A stretch of DNA of 64,000 nt from Flavobacterium jejuense (GCF_006491595.2 NZ_VEVQ02000007.1:62001-126000), one strand, 5' to 3'. Counted from the first letter of the stretch, positions 25,540 through 34,574 are shown. The notes: generated by a model from the letters alone, not told the origin. Numbers and translations are program-made.

Positions 25540-25644
25540 ATGAAACATGTAAAAAAGACAAATGTGCTTATAATAGCCACATTAATAGGTTTTGTAATAG
25601 GCTTTTCAACTTTTAAAATAGTGAAGTACTTCTTTACTATGTAA
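25540..25644 (+). CDS. Small single-pass membrane protein, 34 aa
   Basis: MKHVKKTNVLIIATLIGFVI starts a 34-residue protein: a basic N-terminus, one transmembrane helix (about residues 9-24) and a short tail. The ATG at 25540 follows an A-rich leader, a typical Flavobacterium start context; an upstream in-frame ATG at 25402 would add a low-complexity segment and is less likely. The design resembles small stress or envelope membrane proteins. Moderate support only. Confidence 0.45.
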   Translation: MKHVKKTNVLIIATLIGFVIGFSTFKIVKYFFTM

Positions 25645-25868
25645 ACCAATTAAATAAAAATAGATGATACTCTTTATTATAAAATTCGTCAAAATCACAA
25701 TTGAACTAATAATCACAATAATTAATTCTATATTGTAGCTTAAAAAAAACATTAAACTAGAGTGACTTCTTTTCTTTTTATGTTGAATTTGAAATAGAAT
25801 TTACAATTTTGTAGGATACTTTGAATAGAACTAAAAAAAAGTTTTGCCAAAGTTTTTTTAGATAAAAA

Positions 25869-26954
25869 ATGAAATTAATAGATAATTATAAATATCACAT
25901 ATTCAATCTTATAGGTTGGATATTGTATGTGTTTGCTACTTTAACTTTTCAAAAGGTATCCTATTGTATTTTTGTTTTGGATAAATGGACAGTTATACAA
26001 ACGAATTCCTTTTATTATTCTATTTTAGAAGGTGTTTTATGTGGTATTTTAGGTTTTATATTGTCTTATATTATTTTGTATTTTTTTGAAAAATTAATCG
26101 ATTTTTCGAAAATTGAAACCAAAAAAGTAGTACTCTTAATAGTAGTATTTCTTTTAGTACAAGTAATTTACCATCTTTTGTTGTGGCCCATGGTGGATAT
26201 TCCAAGTATGTATTATTTTGGAAAATCAAATGCAACGGTACTTACTTTTTTAATGAAATTGGCAAATGTTCCTTTCTTTTTTGTAGCGTTTTTGGTTTGG
26301 TTTTTTGTGGTTTCCTCCATTAAAGTGTATCATTATTTAAATCTTGTAAAGATTACTAGATTAGAATTGGAATCTACTTTGAAAGAATCAAAATTAAATG
26401 CTTTAAAAGGGCAAATTAACCCTCATTTTATGTTCAATAGTTTGAATAATATTAGAGGATTAATTCTTGAAAATCCTGAAAAATCTAGAGAAATGATTAC
26501 GCGTTTGTCAGAAATGTTGCGTTATTCGTTGACTAAAAATAATGTTAATGCGATTTCGATTGAAGAAGAAATAGAGGTGGTCGATAATTTTATTGCTATT
26601 TCAAAAATTCAACTTGAAGACCGTTTGGAGTTTGTAAAAGAGATTCAACCTGAAATAATGCAGAGGCAAATTCCACCTATGGTTATTCAGTTACTAGTTG
26701 AAAATGCTGTAAAACATGGTATTGCTAATAGAAAACATGGTGGAATTGTAAAACTTGAAATAGGTGTTGTAAATGAAAGCCTAGTTATTGAAGTAAGTAA
26801 TTCTGGCAAGTTGGTTATTGATGCTAATTCCACCCAATTAGGGATACAAAATATTAAAGAAAGAATTGGTCTTTTGTATGGAAAAGAGGCTGCGTTTAGC
26901 CTTCAGGAAACCGACGATACAGTGAAAGCAATTATAAAACTCCCAATTGTTTAG
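25869..26954 (+). CDS. Sensor histidine kinase, LytS/YehU family
   Basis: 361 residues. Four membrane helices occupy about residues 13-160 and probably hold the sensing function; no extracellular domain is seen. The His_kinase motif is LKGQINPHFMFNSLNNIRGL with the phospho-acceptor His186, followed by a GHKL ATPase with N box LVENAVKHGIANR and G box LGIQNIKERIGLLYG. It autophosphorylates and passes the phosphate to the LytTR regulator that starts 4 bp after its stop. The stimulus cannot be told from sequence. Confidence 0.93.
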   Translation: MKLIDNYKYHIFNLIGWILYVFATLTFQKVSYCIFVLDKWTVIQTNSFYYSILEGVLCGILGFILSYIILYFFEKLIDFSKIETKKVVLLIVVFLLVQVIYHLLLWPMVDIPSMYYFGKSNATVLTFLMKLANVPFFFVAFLVWFFVVSSIKVYHYLNLVKITRLELESTLKESKLNALKGQINPHFMFNSLNNIRGLILENPEKSREMITRLSEMLRYSLTKNNVNAISIEEEIEVVDNFIAISKIQLEDRLEFVKEIQPEIMQRQIPPMVIQLLVENAVKHGIANRKHGGIVKLEIGVVNESLVIEVSNSGKLVIDANSTQLGIQNIKERIGLLYGKEAAFSLQETDDTVKAIIKLPIV

Positions 26955-26958
26955 AACT

Positions 26959-27681
26959 ATGAAAAAGATAAAAGCAGTAATAGTGGAAGATTCTCGTTTG
27001 GCTAGAAACGAATTGAAAGAATTGATAAAATCACATTCAGAGATTGAAATTATAGGTGAAGCGGAAAATGTAGACGAAGGCTATGAGGTAATAACAAAAA
27101 AACAACCCGATTTACTTTTTTTAGATATCAATATGCCAGAAAAAGACGGTTTTGAATTGTTAGAAATGTTGGATAACGTTCCTATTACAATTTTTACAAC
27201 GGCCTTTGATGAATATGCTATTAAATCCTTTGAATACAATGCTTTGGATTATCTTTTAAAACCCATAAATTCAAAACGGTTTGCACAAGCTATTGAAAAA
27301 GTAAAAGGAATTCTTGAAGAAAAAGAAATTAAAAACAGTCAAAAACTCAACCTAAGCAATCAAATTTTTATTAAAGATGGAGAAAAATGTTGGTTGATAA
27401 AAATCGAAGACATTTATTTGTTTGAAGTGGATGGGAATTATACCAAAGTGTTTTTTAAAGAGGAAAAAGCTATTGTTTCTAAATCTTTGAACCAAATTGA
27501 ATCTAAATTACCAGAAGAATTCTTTTTTAGAGCCAATAGAAATCAAATTATAAACATTCAGTTTGCCAATCAAATTGATCCTTGGTTTAGTGGTAATTTA
27601 TTAGTGCATTTACCAAAAGAAATTAAAGTAGAGATTTCAAGAAGACAATCGAGTGCTTTTAAAGAGAAGTTGAGCTTGTGA
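26959..27681 (+). CDS. LytTR-family response regulator
   Basis: 240 residues. Receiver domain at about 1-120 with Asp56 (FLDINMPEKDGFE) as phosphorylation site, acidic pair near residue 9-10 (VEDSR) and Lys in LLKPI. LytTR DNA-binding domain at about 140-240 (FEVDGNYTKVFF, FFRANRNQIINI). Start at ATG 26959 rather than the in-frame ATG at 26947, since MKKIKAVIVEDS is the normal beginning. Pair of the kinase just upstream; it converges on waaA with 2 bp between stops. Confidence 0.94.
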   Translation: MKKIKAVIVEDSRLARNELKELIKSHSEIEIIGEAENVDEGYEVITKKQPDLLFLDINMPEKDGFELLEMLDNVPITIFTTAFDEYAIKSFEYNALDYLLKPINSKRFAQAIEKVKGILEEKEIKNSQKLNLSNQIFIKDGEKCWLIKIEDIYLFEVDGNYTKVFFKEEKAIVSKSLNQIESKLPEEFFFRANRNQIINIQFANQIDPWFSGNLLVHLPKEIKVEISRRQSSAFKEKLSL

Positions 27682-27683
27682 TT

Positions 27684-28925
27684 TTATTCCAAATATTTTA
27701 AAATAACAGTAGTTGCTCCTTTATTCATTTGAACAAAAGTGCTACAAATATGACCTTTTTCATAGCGTTCATCTTCGTTTTGAAGTAATAAATCAAAAGC
27801 ATTTTTCAGTTCGGTATCATTTGAAATAGAAATACAACCTTCCATATTGACTAAAGCTGTAGCTTCAGCAAAATGAGAATAATTAGGGCCAATAACAATG
27901 GGAACTCCAAAGGTAGCAGGTTCTAAAATGTTATGCACACCAGGATTACCAAAACCACCACCCACATAAGCAATATCTGCATAGGAATAAATTTTGGTTA
28001 AAATGCCAATAGTGTCAATAATAAAAACGGAAAATTCAGCTAAGTTTTGGTTTTCTTTTTTTGAAAACAACACCGCTTTTTTGATAATGGATTGCTGTAA
28101 TTCTTGAATTTGTTCTGTTTTGATATTATGCGGTGCAATAATAAATTTTACATTATTGGAAGCTTGATTGATAAAATTAACTAATAGATTTTCATCTTTT
28201 GGCCAAGAACTTCCTATGACAATTGTTGTTGTATTGTCTTTGAAATCTTCAATAAAACCCAAAGAATTATCTCTTTCTAAAATAGAAACCACTCTGTCAA
28301 AACGAGTGTCACCTGAAATTCTTACATTGGTAAAACCAATACTTTGAATGAGTGTTTTTGATTTTTCATTTTGAACAAAGAAATAATCGAAAGTTTGAAG
28401 TGCTTTTCTATAAAATTCGCCATACCACTTAAAAAAAGCTTGCTTCTCTCTAAAAATACCTGAAATTAGATAGGTTTTAGTTCCAAAACTTTGGGATCTC
28501 TTTTTTAATTCATTTAGATAATTCGGCCAAAATTCATATTTAATGAAAATGACCATTTCTGGATGCACTAGCGTTATAAATTTTGAAGCATTTACTTTGG
28601 TGTCCAAGGGTAAATAAACCGTAACATCAGCAATAGTATTGTTTTTTCGAACTTCATATCCAGAAGGAGAAAAAAAGGTCACTATGATTTTATGAGTAGG
28701 ATACTTTTCTTTTACTTTTTCCATCACTGGCAACCCTTGTTCATATTCTCCAAGTGAAGCAGCATGAAACCAAATGGTCTTATCACTAGTGGTTATTTTA
28801 CTTTGTAAGACTGTAAAAACTGATTTACGTCCTTCTACAAAAAGTTTCATTTTTGGACTGAAAAAAGGTGCTATTTTTAGGACTTGTGAAGCAAGAATAG
28901 TAATTATGTTGTATAAAAAAAGCAT
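27684..28925 (-). CDS. waaA: 3-deoxy-D-manno-octulosonic acid (Kdo) transferase
   Basis: 413-residue GT-B glycosyltransferase that attaches Kdo to lipid A precursor at the inner membrane. N-terminal anchor LFLYNIITILASQVLKI, then WFHAASLGEYEQGLPVM with the catalytic Glu, FSPSGYEVRKN, the NEKSKTLIQSIGF segment, and a C-terminal nucleotide-binding half with YADIAYVGGGFGNPGVHNIL and EPATFGVPIVIGPNYSHF. Length matches the family. Gene monocistronic, followed in reverse by the RAYT gene. Confidence 0.94.
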   Translation of the reverse strand: MLFLYNIITILASQVLKIAPFFSPKMKLFVEGRKSVFTVLQSKITTSDKTIWFHAASLGEYEQGLPVMEKVKEKYPTHKIIVTFFSPSGYEVRKNNTIADVTVYLPLDTKVNASKFITLVHPEMVIFIKYEFWPNYLNELKKRSQSFGTKTYLISGIFREKQAFFKWYGEFYRKALQTFDYFFVQNEKSKTLIQSIGFTNVRISGDTRFDRVVSILERDNSLGFIEDFKDNTTTIVIGSSWPKDENLLVNFINQASNNVKFIIAPHNIKTEQIQELQQSIIKKAVLFSKKENQNLAEFSVFIIDTIGILTKIYSYADIAYVGGGFGNPGVHNILEPATFGVPIVIGPNYSHFAEATALVNMEGCISISNDTELKNAFDLLLQNEDERYEKGHICSTFVQMNKGATTVILKYLE

Positions 28926-28951
28926 TTGTCTTGTTGTTATTGTTATTATGT

Positions 28952-28984
28952 AGATTTGACAACTTTTTAAAAGTTGTCAAATCT
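28952..28984. repeat. REP-like palindrome downstream of RAYT
   Basis: Perfect inverted repeat AGATTTGACAACTTTT - T - AAAAGTTGTCAAATCT, 33 bp. The same palindrome recurs at 29387-29419 inside the transposase gene and, with changes, at 29686-29718 upstream of it. Confidence 0.9.
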
Positions 28985-29001
28985 GTTCTGTTCAAATATT
29001 T

Positions 29002-29664
29002 TTAATCTTCAATAAAAAAATCTCGTTCTTTTTCTTCAATTTTTTTAGCAAAAAGAAGGTGTGTATATTCAAAGTTTTCTTTATCATTAAAATATTCTAT
29101 TACTTCGTTTCTTAATAATTTAGTCTCTTTTTTAGAAAGTATTTTGTGATAGGATAACCATTTCCATTCTCTAAAGTCTTTCACAATTTGATGTTTTTGA
29201 GCATTTGTATGTATGTAGCAAATTAATTCTCGTAAGTATTCTTCATCTCGAACTTCTACGCGTTTAAAAGGCGTTTGAAAAAGTGTGCCAATTCTATTTT
29301 GTTGTTTATTAAAAGCCATGGCATAACTTTGAAAAAACTTTTTAAACTGATGACTTACAATATCGTGTGTGGTTTTTTGTTTTTTTAGATTTGGCAACTT
29401 TTCAAAAGTTGTCAAATCTGTCTTAACTATTGTATTTGTCAAATCACTTAAATCTTTAATCTGAATCATGAAATGAAAATGATTTCCAATTAAGTTGTAG
29501 GTATAAATATTGATGTAAGCTGACAAATATTTATCAAATTGACGAATGAAGAAAGCATAATTCTCATCAGATTTAAACATTGGTTTTCTATCTATCGTTC
29601 TGTTGTAAACATGATAGATGCGGTTGTTTTCAAATTGAGTGTAGTAATGTTCTTTTTTTGCCAT
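29002..29664 (-). CDS. RAYT-type Y1 transposase-like protein
   Basis: 220-residue member of the REP-associated tyrosine transposase group (Y1_Tnp/TnpA_REP). The HUH metal-binding motif is GNHFHFMIQI near residues 62-71, and a tyrosine-bearing helix EYLRELICYIHTNAQKH at about 147-163 provides the likely nucleophile; FKRVEVRDEEYL precedes it. Such enzymes cut single-stranded REP hairpins. Three copies of a 33-bp palindrome lie downstream, inside and upstream of this gene; the internal copy is translated as DLTTFEKLPNL. The frame is intact. It lies alone between waaA and a sugar aminotransferase. Confidence 0.85.
   Translation of the reverse strand: MAKKEHYYTQFENNRIYHVYNRTIDRKPMFKSDENYAFFIRQFDKYLSAYINIYTYNLIGNHFHFMIQIKDLSDLTNTIVKTDLTTFEKLPNLKKQKTTHDIVSHQFKKFFQSYAMAFNKQQNRIGTLFQTPFKRVEVRDEEYLRELICYIHTNAQKHQIVKDFREWKWLSYHKILSKKETKLLRNEVIEYFNDKENFEYTHLLFAKKIEEKERDFFIED
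29387..29419. repeat. REP-like palindrome inside the RAYT gene
   Basis: AGATTTGGCAACTTTT - C - AAAAGTTGTCAAATCT, one mismatch in 16-bp arms. On the minus strand it is read in frame and encodes the DLTTFEKLPNL segment of the RAYT protein. Confidence 0.9.
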
Positions 29665-29685
29665 TCTTTATATTGCTTTGGAATT

Positions 29686-29718
29686 AGATTTGACAACTTC
29701 TCAAAAGTTTTCAAATCT
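29686..29718. repeat. REP-like palindrome upstream of RAYT
   Basis: AGATTTGACAACTTCT - C - AAAAGTTTTCAAATCT, the most diverged of three copies, 22 bp upstream of the RAYT start codon. A partial CTGTCAAAT follows. Confidence 0.8.
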
Positions 29719-29807
29719 GTTTAGACTGTCAAATTATATTTTTCAAAATTAAGTATTTTATTTTACAAATGACGATTGTCCTTTAGCCCAGATTGTAGTA
29801 AAAATCA

Positions 29808-29840
29808 CCTTTGTCAAAGTTTTAAACTTCGACAAAGGTA
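29808..29840. repeat. Second palindrome family
   Basis: ACCTTTGTCAAAGTTT and AAACTTCGACAAAGGT form an imperfect 16-bp inverted repeat, unrelated in sequence to the three RAYT-linked palindromes. The same 273-bp intergenic region (29665-29937) holds no complete gene. Confidence 0.65.
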
Positions 29841-29937
29841 TTGTAACAGAAAGAGGAATAGGGGAAACCAAAAAAGGCCTAACGATTCGCTCCTAATCAT
29901 AATTAATTCTTATTTTTGTGTCACCAAATTTATTCTA

Positions 29938-31065
29938 ATGAAAAAATTACAAATGGTTGACTTGAAAAGTCAATATGAAAAAATAAAAACGGAAGTAAAT
30001 GCTTCTATTCAAGAAGTTTTAGAAACCAACACTTATATTAATGGTCCTTTGGTGCACCAATTTCAAGCTGATTTAGAAAAGTATTTAGGAGTGAAACACG
30101 TAATTCCTTGTGCTAATGGTACAGATGCTTTGCAAATTGCTATGATGGGATTGGATTTAAAACCAGGAGATGAAGTTATTACTGCCGATTTTACATTTGC
30201 AGCTACTGTTGAAGTTATTGCGCTATTGCAATTGACTCCTGTTCTTGTAGATGTGGATATGGATAATATGAATATCTCTTTAGAAGGTATTAAAAAAGCA
30301 ATTACTCCAAAAACAAAAGCGATTGTTCCTGTACATTTATTTGGTCGTGCAGCAAATATGGATGCTATTATGGAGATTGCAAACGAACATAACCTATATG
30401 TAATTGAAGACAACGCACAAGCCATTGGAGCGGATTTTATCAATAAAGATGGAGTAAAAAAGAAAGTGGGAACAATAGGTCATGTAGGTGCTACCTCTTT
30501 CTTCCCGTCTAAAAACTTAGGTTGCTATGGTGATGGTGGAGCTATTTTTACAAATGATGATGCATTAGCACACACTTTAAGAGGTATTGTAAATCACGGA
30601 ATGTATGAAAGATATCATCATGATGTGGTAGGAGTAAACTCGCGTTTAGATAGTCTGCAAGCAGGAGTTCTAAAAGCCAAATTACCTCATTTAGACAACT
30701 ATAATAAGGCTAGAAGAGAAGCAGCTAATAAGTACAATAATGCCTTAGCTGAAAATAATACTATTATTACTCCAAAATTTGATTCACTAACTGAGGATCA
30801 TGTTTTTCACCAATATGTAATTCGCATTACAAACGGAAAACGTGATGGTTTGTTAACTCATTTACAAAACAAACAAATTCCTTGTGCTATTTATTATCCA
30901 ATTCCTTTACACAGTCAAAAAGCATATGCTGATGCACGTTACAAAGAAGAAGATTTTCCAGTAACCAATCAATTATGTGAAGAAGTAATTGCGTTACCAA
31001 TGCATACCGAATTAGAGGACGGACAAATTAAATTTATAACAGATTCCATTTTAGAATTTGTGTAA
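29938..31065 (+). CDS. DegT/DnrJ/EryC1/StrS sugar aminotransferase
   Basis: 375-residue PLP enzyme that transaminates a nucleotide-linked keto-sugar for surface polysaccharide. The PLP lysine is Lys192 in SFFPSKNLGCYGDGG; CANGTDALQIAM and EDNAQAIGA are also family motifs. The ATG at 29938 is chosen since MKKLQMVDLKSQYEKIK is the family start; a -7-like TATTTTTG at 29911-29918 supports this. An upstream in-frame extension covers repeat DNA. galE follows by 62 bp, consistent with a polysaccharide role. The exact sugar is not known. Confidence 0.92.
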   Translation: MKKLQMVDLKSQYEKIKTEVNASIQEVLETNTYINGPLVHQFQADLEKYLGVKHVIPCANGTDALQIAMMGLDLKPGDEVITADFTFAATVEVIALLQLTPVLVDVDMDNMNISLEGIKKAITPKTKAIVPVHLFGRAANMDAIMEIANEHNLYVIEDNAQAIGADFINKDGVKKKVGTIGHVGATSFFPSKNLGCYGDGGAIFTNDDALAHTLRGIVNHGMYERYHHDVVGVNSRLDSLQAGVLKAKLPHLDNYNKARREAANKYNNALAENNTIITPKFDSLTEDHVFHQYVIRITNGKRDGLLTHLQNKQIPCAIYYPIPLHSQKAYADARYKEEDFPVTNQLCEEVIALPMHTELEDGQIKFITDSILEFV

Positions 31066-31127
31066 TTAGTTTTTTGGATTATTAGATTGTTCGAAAATCC
31101 AATAATCCAGTAATCGAATAATCAAAA

Positions 31128-32141
31128 ATGAAAATACTTGTTACTGGTGGTTTAGGGTTTATAGGTTCGCACACTGTTGTTGAATTGCAAAATGAAGGTT
31201 TTGAAGTTATTGCAGTAGATAATTTGTCTAATTCTTCGGAAAAAGTTTTAGATGGAATTAGTACTATTACAGGTAAGAAGCCCATTTTTGAAAAAATAGA
31301 TCTACGGGATAAAGCTTCAGTTCAAGATTTATTTAAAAAGTACACAGATATTGCCGGTGTGATACATTTTGCAGCCAGTAAAGCTGTTGGAGAAAGTGTT
31401 GAAAATCCATTGTTGTATTATGAAAATAATATTAATGCTTTGGTGTATCTTTTACAAGAATTAAAAGAACTGCCAAATGTTAGTTTTATTTTTAGTTCTT
31501 CTTGTACTGTTTATGGTCAAGCCGAAAAAATGCCAATTACTGAAAACGCTTCTGTTCAACCAGCTATTTCACCTTATGGAAATACCAAGCAAATAGGAGA
31601 GGAAATAATTACAGATGTGGCTAAGGTTTCGAATATCAGTGCTGTTTTATTGCGTTATTTTAATCCAATAGGTGCACATCCTTCGACCGAAATAGGTGAA
31701 TTGCCTTTAGGTGTTCCGCAAAATTTAGTACCATTTATTACGCAAACAGCAATTGGTTTAAGAGAACAACTTTCTGTTTATGGAAATGATTACGCAACTC
31801 CAGATGGGACAGCAATAAGGGACTATATTCATGTGGTTGATTTAGCCAAAGCACATGTAATTGCTTTACAACGTTTATTGAAAAGGCAAAATGTAGAAAA
31901 GGTAGAAATTTTTAATTTGGGAACAGGAACCGGAAGTTCCGTTTTAGAAGTGATAACTGCTTTTGAAAAAGTGTCAAATCAAAAATTAAATTATAAAATT
32001 GTTGGTAGAAGAGAAGGTGATATTACTTCAGCTTATGCCAATACTGATAAAGCGAATACCGTTTTAGGCTGGAAAGCACAATCTTCACTAGAAGAAGCTT
32101 TAAAAAGCGCTTGGAAATGGGAACAAAAAATTAGAGGATAG
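31128..32141 (+). CDS. galE: UDP-glucose 4-epimerase
   Basis: 337-residue extended short-chain dehydrogenase. It interconverts UDP-glucose and UDP-galactose. NAD-binding VTGGLGFIGSHTV at 5-17, substrate Ser in FSSSCTVYG and the Tyr150-x3-Lys154 pair in SPYGNTK. LRYFNPIGAHPS and RDYIHVVDLAKAH are typical for GalE. It follows the aminotransferase and ends before a strong terminator. Confidence 0.95.
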   Translation: MKILVTGGLGFIGSHTVVELQNEGFEVIAVDNLSNSSEKVLDGISTITGKKPIFEKIDLRDKASVQDLFKKYTDIAGVIHFAASKAVGESVENPLLYYENNINALVYLLQELKELPNVSFIFSSSCTVYGQAEKMPITENASVQPAISPYGNTKQIGEEIITDVAKVSNISAVLLRYFNPIGAHPSTEIGELPLGVPQNLVPFITQTAIGLREQLSVYGNDYATPDGTAIRDYIHVVDLAKAHVIALQRLLKRQNVEKVEIFNLGTGTGSSVLEVITAFEKVSNQKLNYKIVGRREGDITSAYANTDKANTVLGWKAQSSLEEALKSAWKWEQKIRG

Positions 32142-32162
32142 CTCTTTAAATTTCATAAAAAA

Positions 32163-32197
32163 AAACACCAAACTAATTGTAGTTTGGTGTTTTTTTG
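32163..32197 (+). terminator. Terminator after galE
   Basis: AAACACCAAACTA, loop ATTG, TAGTTTGGTGTTT and a T run: 13 perfect pairs. Confidence 0.9.
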
Positions 32198-32333
32198 TGA
32201 AATAATTTAATTTTCAAAGGATAGATTTACTTGGAAGTAGTATTTTTTTTTAATAACCTACATTTAACAATCAAGTAATCATGAATTAGAAAAAAATAAG
32301 GTGTTTTGTTATTCAAACAAACATACAATAAAA

Positions 32334-33527
32334 ATGATTTTAAGAAACATCTTTTTTTCGATTGGAGCCTTATTGGCTTTAGCATGCAACAATGATGATA
32401 CAGTAGAAAATGTAGCTCCTTCATCATCAAAATATCCTACTTTATCTGGAAAAGACCCTTTAATTGTTGCTCATAGAGGGGCATCTGGTTACTTGCCAGA
32501 ACATACAATTGCGTCTTATACTAGAGCAATTGAGTTAGGAGCAGACTTCATTGAACCCGATTTAGTAATGACGCTAGATGGTGTATTAGTAGTTAGGCAT
32601 GAACCTATGTTGTCAGGAACTACCAATGTTGGTGATATTTCAGCCTTTGCGTCTAAAAAGACAACTAAAAATATTGATGGAGCTATGGTTGAAGACTGGT
32701 TCGTATCGGATTTTACTTTAGCTGAAATTAAGCAACTAAAAGCCAAACAAGCTTTTTCTGAAAGGGCACAACAATTTAATAATCTTTACGAAATACCAAC
32801 TTTTACTGAAGTAATTACGTTAGTTAAAGAAAAATCAGCTCAATTGAATAGAATTATTGGCATTTATCCAGAGACAAAACATCCAGCTTATCATGAAGCA
32901 TTAAACTTAAAAATTTCTGATAAATTATTAGAAGAACTTACTACTGCAGGGTGGAATAGTGAATCTGCACCAGTTTATGTGCAATCTTTTGAAGTGTCAA
33001 ATTTACAATACATTAGATCAAAATCTACTGTAAAAATCATACAATTATTAAGTTGTTATGATGTAGCTTTAAATGGAGATTTGATTTTTGATGTTCCTAC
33101 AGGAGAAACTGTTTCATATGGGAAACCTTATGATTGGCATCTACAAGGGGATACTCGTGATTATAGTTTTTTTACAACAGATGCTGGATTAGATTTTGTA
33201 AAAACCTATGCCAATGGAATAGGACCTTGGAAGCCGTTTATTATTTCTTATAAAGGGACAGATGCTAATAATGATGGTTTAGCAGATGATATGAATGCAG
33301 ATGGGAAAATAAATGATGCTGATAAGGAGGCAATTACACCTAATAATTTAATTAAGAGATCGCATAGTCGAGGTTTGGAAGTTCATGCTTATACTTTTAG
33401 GAATGAGAGTAGAAGGCTATTGAGTAATTACCACAATAATCCGATATTGGAATATCAAGCTTTTTATAATTTAGGATTAGATGGATTATTTACTGATTTT
33501 ACTGACACAGCTTTGCTAGCAAGATAA
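32334..33527 (+). CDS. glpQ: Glycerophosphodiester phosphodiesterase, lipoprotein
   Basis: 397 residues with a lipoprotein signal: MILRNIFFSIGALLALAC, Cys18 lipidated. GDPD fold that hydrolyses glycerophosphodiesters to glycerol-3-phosphate and an alcohol. HRGASGYLPEHT with His47 and Arg48, EPDLVMTLDGVLVVRHE with metal-binding Glu/Asp, and a second catalytic His in that stretch. The insert DANNDGLADDMNADGKINDAD near 310-330 is a dockerin-like Asp/Asn-rich calcium-binding loop. The upstream in-frame ATG at 32301 is rejected because the lipobox fixes the start at 32334. Single gene with its own terminator. Confidence 0.92.
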   Translation: MILRNIFFSIGALLALACNNDDTVENVAPSSSKYPTLSGKDPLIVAHRGASGYLPEHTIASYTRAIELGADFIEPDLVMTLDGVLVVRHEPMLSGTTNVGDISAFASKKTTKNIDGAMVEDWFVSDFTLAEIKQLKAKQAFSERAQQFNNLYEIPTFTEVITLVKEKSAQLNRIIGIYPETKHPAYHEALNLKISDKLLEELTTAGWNSESAPVYVQSFEVSNLQYIRSKSTVKIIQLLSCYDVALNGDLIFDVPTGETVSYGKPYDWHLQGDTRDYSFFTTDAGLDFVKTYANGIGPWKPFIISYKGTDANNDGLADDMNADGKINDADKEAITPNNLIKRSHSRGLEVHAYTFRNESRRLLSNYHNNPILEYQAFYNLGLDGLFTDFTDTALLAR

Positions 33528-33558
33528 ATAATAGAGTAATTTGATTTACTAAATAAAA

Positions 33559-33597
33559 AAAAGCTTCTAAAGAACTAATTCTTTTAGAAGCTTTTTA
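33559..33597 (+). terminator. Terminator after the phosphodiesterase gene
   Basis: AAGCTTCTAAAGAA and TTCTTTTAGAAGCTT with CTAA loop, T run following. Confidence 0.85.
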
Positions 33598-33624
33598 GTT
33601 TAATTTAGATTGAAAAAAAACAAT

Positions 33625-33843
33625 CTATTTCATGTCTTCTTTTACTTCTTCCACATCGTCTTCAATATCATTTCCTACTTTGGTTGCTGTAGAGTCAATT
33701 GCATCAATTGCATCATCTGTAGTAGCTTCAATCTCATCTCCTACTGCCTCAGTTGCATCTTCTACTTTATCTTGTGTAGATTCTTTGCATGAAACTAGTA
33801 ATAATGTTGTCATGCATGCCAATGTTAAAATAAATTTTTTCAT
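33625..33843 (-). CDS. Small acidic lipoprotein, 72 aa
   Basis: Signal MKKFILTLACMTTLLLVSC with Cys19 as the likely lipidated residue. The mature part is rich in D, E, A, T and V (KVEDATEAVGDEIEATTDDA), the same design as the lipoprotein at 22859-23071, and could form one long amphipathic helix. It is convergent with the phosphodiesterase gene. Family not recognised. Confidence 0.75.
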   Translation of the reverse strand: MKKFILTLACMTTLLLVSCKESTQDKVEDATEAVGDEIEATTDDAIDAIDSTATKVGNDIEDDVEEVKEDMK

Positions 33844-33886
33844 TTCGTTTGTTTTAAATTGTTATTACTCAAAGTTAAACAAAAAA

Positions 33887-34564
33887 TTAAAGCTTTAGTA
33901 AAAAATTAGGATTTGGGCAATTTTTAGTATAAAAGTCTAAATCTTTTTTACTACTAACACCAGGATAATCTCCTTTTTTACCTTCCATGTCTTTTATAAT
34001 CTGAAAATGCAAATGAGGTGCATAATCACCATTAATAGGTGGAGCTCCAAGTGTAGCTATTTGTTGTCCTTTTTTTACTGATTGTCCTTCTTTTTTATCT
34101 TGTAAGCTATCCAAACTCAAATGACCATATAAAGTATGGAACGTTATATGGTTTATAGTATGTTCTAAAATAATAGTTGGACCATAATCCCCTAGAGCAG
34201 TATTGTTTTGAAAACTATGTATTTTGCCATCTAAAGCAGCTAAAACAGGTGTTCCTGCTTTTATCCAAAGGTCTAACCCTATGTGGATATTACGTTCGTC
34301 TGTAATTTCATCTTTGAAAACCGTACTTCTTTTATATAAATTCCGAATTTCTTGGTAGCCACCAAAAGCTACTTTTGCATTGTTACTTGATAAATGAGCT
34401 TCAATAAAATCTTCGAAAATTGTAGCATTGGTAAGGTTTAAATTCAATTGGTCAGTATGATTTGCTGATAAGTCCAGTGCAACATAATCTTTATGAAGAA
34501 TTGAAGCGTCTATTACTATAACATTTTCTTGTTCTTGAAGTAGGGTTTCTAAAATAGTATTCAT
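33887..34564 (-). CDS. M23-family metallopeptidase
   Basis: 225 residues. Peptidase M23 (LytM-type) zinc fold, acting on peptidoglycan cross-links: first zinc motif HIGLDLW (His and Asp), then HTLYGHLS and the final HLHFQ. No signal peptide is evident, so export is uncertain. ATG at 34564 is preferred; a TTG at 34582 would extend it by six residues and overlap the preceding gene. It sits 10 bp after DUF3037, so the three minus-strand genes from 35724 to 33887 are likely one operon. Confidence 0.85.
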   Translation of the reverse strand: MNTILETLLQEQENVIVIDASILHKDYVALDLSANHTDQLNLNLTNATIFEDFIEAHLSSNNAKVAFGGYQEIRNLYKRSTVFKDEITDERNIHIGLDLWIKAGTPVLAALDGKIHSFQNNTALGDYGPTIILEHTINHITFHTLYGHLSLDSLQDKKEGQSVKKGQQIATLGAPPINGDYAPHLHFQIIKDMEGKKGDYPGVSSKKDLDFYTKNCPNPNFLLKL

Positions 34565-34574
34565 TTTTTGACTT

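Noticed and set aside
29776..29937. Longer N-terminus for the sugar aminotransferase
   Set aside because: The extra 54 residues come from repeat DNA and are not family-like; the -7 box at 29911 lies within them.
33632..33898. 88-aa plus-strand frame
   Set aside because: Antisense of the second acidic lipoprotein, same reason.
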